Source of the DNA: Acidobacteriota bacterium
GTDB lineage: Bacteria > Acidobacteriota > Terriglobia > Terriglobales > Acidobacteriaceae
Assembly: GCA_003225055.1 (NCBI GenBank)
Contig: QIAU01000125.1
Location: 1-64,000 of the forward strand
Length of the DNA: 64,000 nt
Direction of reading: 5' to 3'
In this document: positions 62,489 through 64,000 of the stretch, one piece after another
Layout: every line of letters begins with the position of its first letter
Position numbering within the stretch: the stretch's first letter is position 1
Made by a program: the position numbers and the translations under genes
The notes under the pieces: generated by a model
Seen by the model: only the letters and a program-made list of their open reading frames with translations
Database searches by the model: none
What the model was told of the DNA's origin: nothing

Positions 62489-62931
62489 GTCTTCCTCCGG
62501 CGTGATCAACTTAGTTGATGACGAATGGCTGGGAAATTTGGGGTGAAGGCGCGCCTGCGATTTTGCAGAGCTAGAAGGCAGGAGACAAGTGAGGAACTCC
62601 CGACCACTTCAGGCCTACTGAAAAACGGCATCCGAACTCCAAAACTGGGCTGGGAGATTCGAAGTCTTACACTGGTGGAACGGTTGGGAGACAGTTCCGC
62701 TAGCGCCGGGTTTTGCAGTGATTTCCGTTTCGGTGCTTACTGCCCGAACGAAGTAACCTTGGGTCCGTTACAAAATCTAGTCCGCCCTCACGAGCGGCGA
62801 TGATACAGCAGTAATTTTTAGCAGAAACCGTGGCCCGGTTCAAGGCTGCCCAACGATTTTGCCAAACGATTTCAACACACGCCGGATGTTGTGTTGCCGC
62901 CCCTTCACAGGCGCTCGGTCATCGCAGAAAT
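62489..62931. other. Spacer with no gene
   Basis: Between the dehydratase-type pair and the Gfo/Idh gene no convincing coding frame, repeat or RNA was seen. The promoter of the minus-strand dehydratase operon is expected at its left end. Confidence 0.55.
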
Positions 62932-64000
62932 TTATCCCTTAATCTTTCTGCCCGCTCCATCCCACTGCGCCGCGGTATCTTTGAAATACGAATAATTTGC
63001 CAGGTGGCAGCCGATGGCGGCGTGGTTGCCGAACTCTTCGTTCTCCACCGGCTTTTTGCGCGTGCGAACGGAGTTGAAGAAATTTGCTTCATGGTCGGCG
63101 AGATCGCTGTAGCCGAACGGCACCCCGAACGTCTCGACTTCCTCTTCCACTTTGAAATTCGTCGGACTGGGCAGCGGGTGCTCGGCCTCCCATTCGGCCA
63201 AATACTGATTCCGCAATTGCCCAGGCCATCCATAAATTGAATAGCTCTCCGGTTGCGGACGCGTCTTCTGGGGCGTGTACGTCAAAGTCGAGTCCTTGAT
63301 GATCAGCGTGCCCTTGGTTCCGAAAAATCCGATGAACTCGCCCTGATCATTATTCAAATTGCAACGCAGATAGACGCGGAAATTCGGATAGTCATATAGA
63401 GTCTCGATGAGATCGGGAAAGTCCCGTCCATCTTTCCAGCGGAACAGCCCGCCGGCGGAGCGTGCCCGCTGGGCCACGGCATTCGCACCCGTGATGAAAT
63501 GAATTCCCGAAATCAGGTGCACGAAGAGGTCTCCAGCCAGGCCTTCTCCATAATCGGTGAAACACCGCCAGCGGAAAAAACGTTCGGGGCTGAACGGCCG
63601 CCTGGGGGCGCCGTCAAGAAATGCGTTCCAGTCGATCGTCTGCTCACTGGCATTCCGAGGAATGGGATAGACCCAAGCCCCGCTGGCCGAATTGCGGTCC
63701 CAATACGCTTCGATTGAATACACCTCTCCGAGCTTGCCGGAGTCATAAATTTCCTTGGCTTGAGCATAGAGAATCGAAGACACGCGCTGGCTTCCGATTT
63801 GCACGATGCGGTTGGTCTTCTGCGCCGCCTCAACCATCGCGAAGCCGTCTTCGACCGTGTGGGACATCGGTTTCTCGCAATAAACATCCTTGCCGGCGGC
63901 GCACGCGTCCACGAACACCTTTCGATGTTGATGGTCGGTGACCGCAAGCAAGACGGCGTCCACATCTTTGCGGTCGAGAACCTCCTTATAATTGCGCGTC
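62932..64000 (-). CDS. Gfo/Idh/MocA family oxidoreductase (partial, cut by window edge)
   Basis: At least 356 residues, continuing beyond the right edge. The visible start (TRNYKEVLDRKDVDAVLLA) is already inside the Rossmann domain, and CEKPMSHTVEDGFAMVEAA carries the E-K-P motif with its catalytic lysine. The C-terminal domain has GDLFVHLISGIHF and ends SYFKDTAAQWDG. A GTG at 63963 would give a shorter frame, but coding plainly continues upstream without a stop, so the true start lies outside. The family oxidises sugars or inositols with NAD(P). No substrate context is available. Confidence 0.88.
   Translation of the reverse strand, partial: TRNYKEVLDRKDVDAVLLAVTDHQHRKVFVDACAAGKDVYCEKPMSHTVEDGFAMVEAAQKTNRIVQIGSQRVSSILYAQAKEIYDSGKLGEVYSIEAYWDRNSASGAWVYPIPRNASEQTIDWNAFLDGAPRRPFSPERFFRWRCFTDYGEGLAGDLFVHLISGIHFITGANAVAQRARSAGGLFRWKDGRDFPDLIETLYDYPNFRVYLRCNLNNDQGEFIGFFGTKGTLIIKDSTLTYTPQKTRPQPESYSIYGWPGQLRNQYLAEWEAEHPLPSPTNFKVEEEVETFGVPFGYSDLADHEANFFNSVRTRKKPVENEEFGNHAAIGCHLANYSYFKDTAAQWDGAGRKIKG

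Noticed and set aside
1-64000. Numerous open frames of 60-250 codons on the opposite strand of real genes
   Set aside because: They follow codon periodicity of the GC-rich genes on the other strand, lack domains and starts with ribosome-binding sites.

Overview
The window looks like a chromosomal segment from an Acidobacteriota (Koribacter/Sulfotelmatobacter-like) bacterium. The evidence is three secreted proteins of the VWFA-related Acidobacterial type, a carboxypeptidase-regulatory-domain TonB-dependent receptor of the kind expanded in that phylum, fairly GC-rich coding sequence, many short palindromes at gene ends, and an F420 biosynthesis set with separate cofG and cofH. This assignment is an inference from gene families; no rRNA, tRNA or CRISPR array was seen.

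Left part (1-12.5 kb): the end of an upstream gene, a PilZ protein, an MFS exporter and a decayed 2-oxoacid:ferredoxin oxidoreductase fragment. Then comes a long minus-strand transcription unit read from 12530 down to 3029: cofG, cofD, cofC, cofE, cofH, npdG (complete coenzyme F420 synthesis plus F420:NADP reductase), an osmoprotectant-type ABC transporter (ATPase, permease, lipoprotein), and a SagB-type double nitroreductase. Gaps are short or overlapping throughout.

Central part (12.5-36.4 kb): between cofG and a divergent GntR/FCD regulator lies an array of at least six CAATTGTTCAAC copies. Downstream of the regulator follow a TonB-dependent receptor, a luciferase-like (LLM) oxidoreductase, two paralogous HxH membrane proteins, a molybdenum hydroxylase set (medium FAD, small 2Fe-2S, CoxG-like, large), two ketopantoate-reductase-like enzymes, three M24 'pita-bread' proteins, an M20-fold protein, a second LLM oxidoreductase and a patatin. 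An HMGL/homocitrate-synthase-like enzyme and an FAH-family enzyme lie on the opposite strand. This reads as a catabolic locus of unknown substrate that may use F420 made by the divergent operon. Several of its hydrolases have altered metal ligands, so they may not be ordinary peptidases.

Right part (36.4-64 kb): housekeeping and envelope genes: msrB, bactofilin, ABC-F ATPase, a beta-propeller sensor diguanylate cyclase, a response-regulator diguanylate cyclase, an M48 protease, an MglA-type GTPase, three VWA proteins with a DUF3052 protein, an RluD-type pseudouridine synthase, lgt, and zapA with a ZapB-like coiled-coil gene. A structured intergenic region downstream of zapA is a candidate 6S RNA. 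The right end holds a two-gene 2-hydroxyacyl-CoA dehydratase-type system (1194-aa activase plus 597-aa partner) and a Gfo/Idh/MocA oxidoreductase cut by the window edge.
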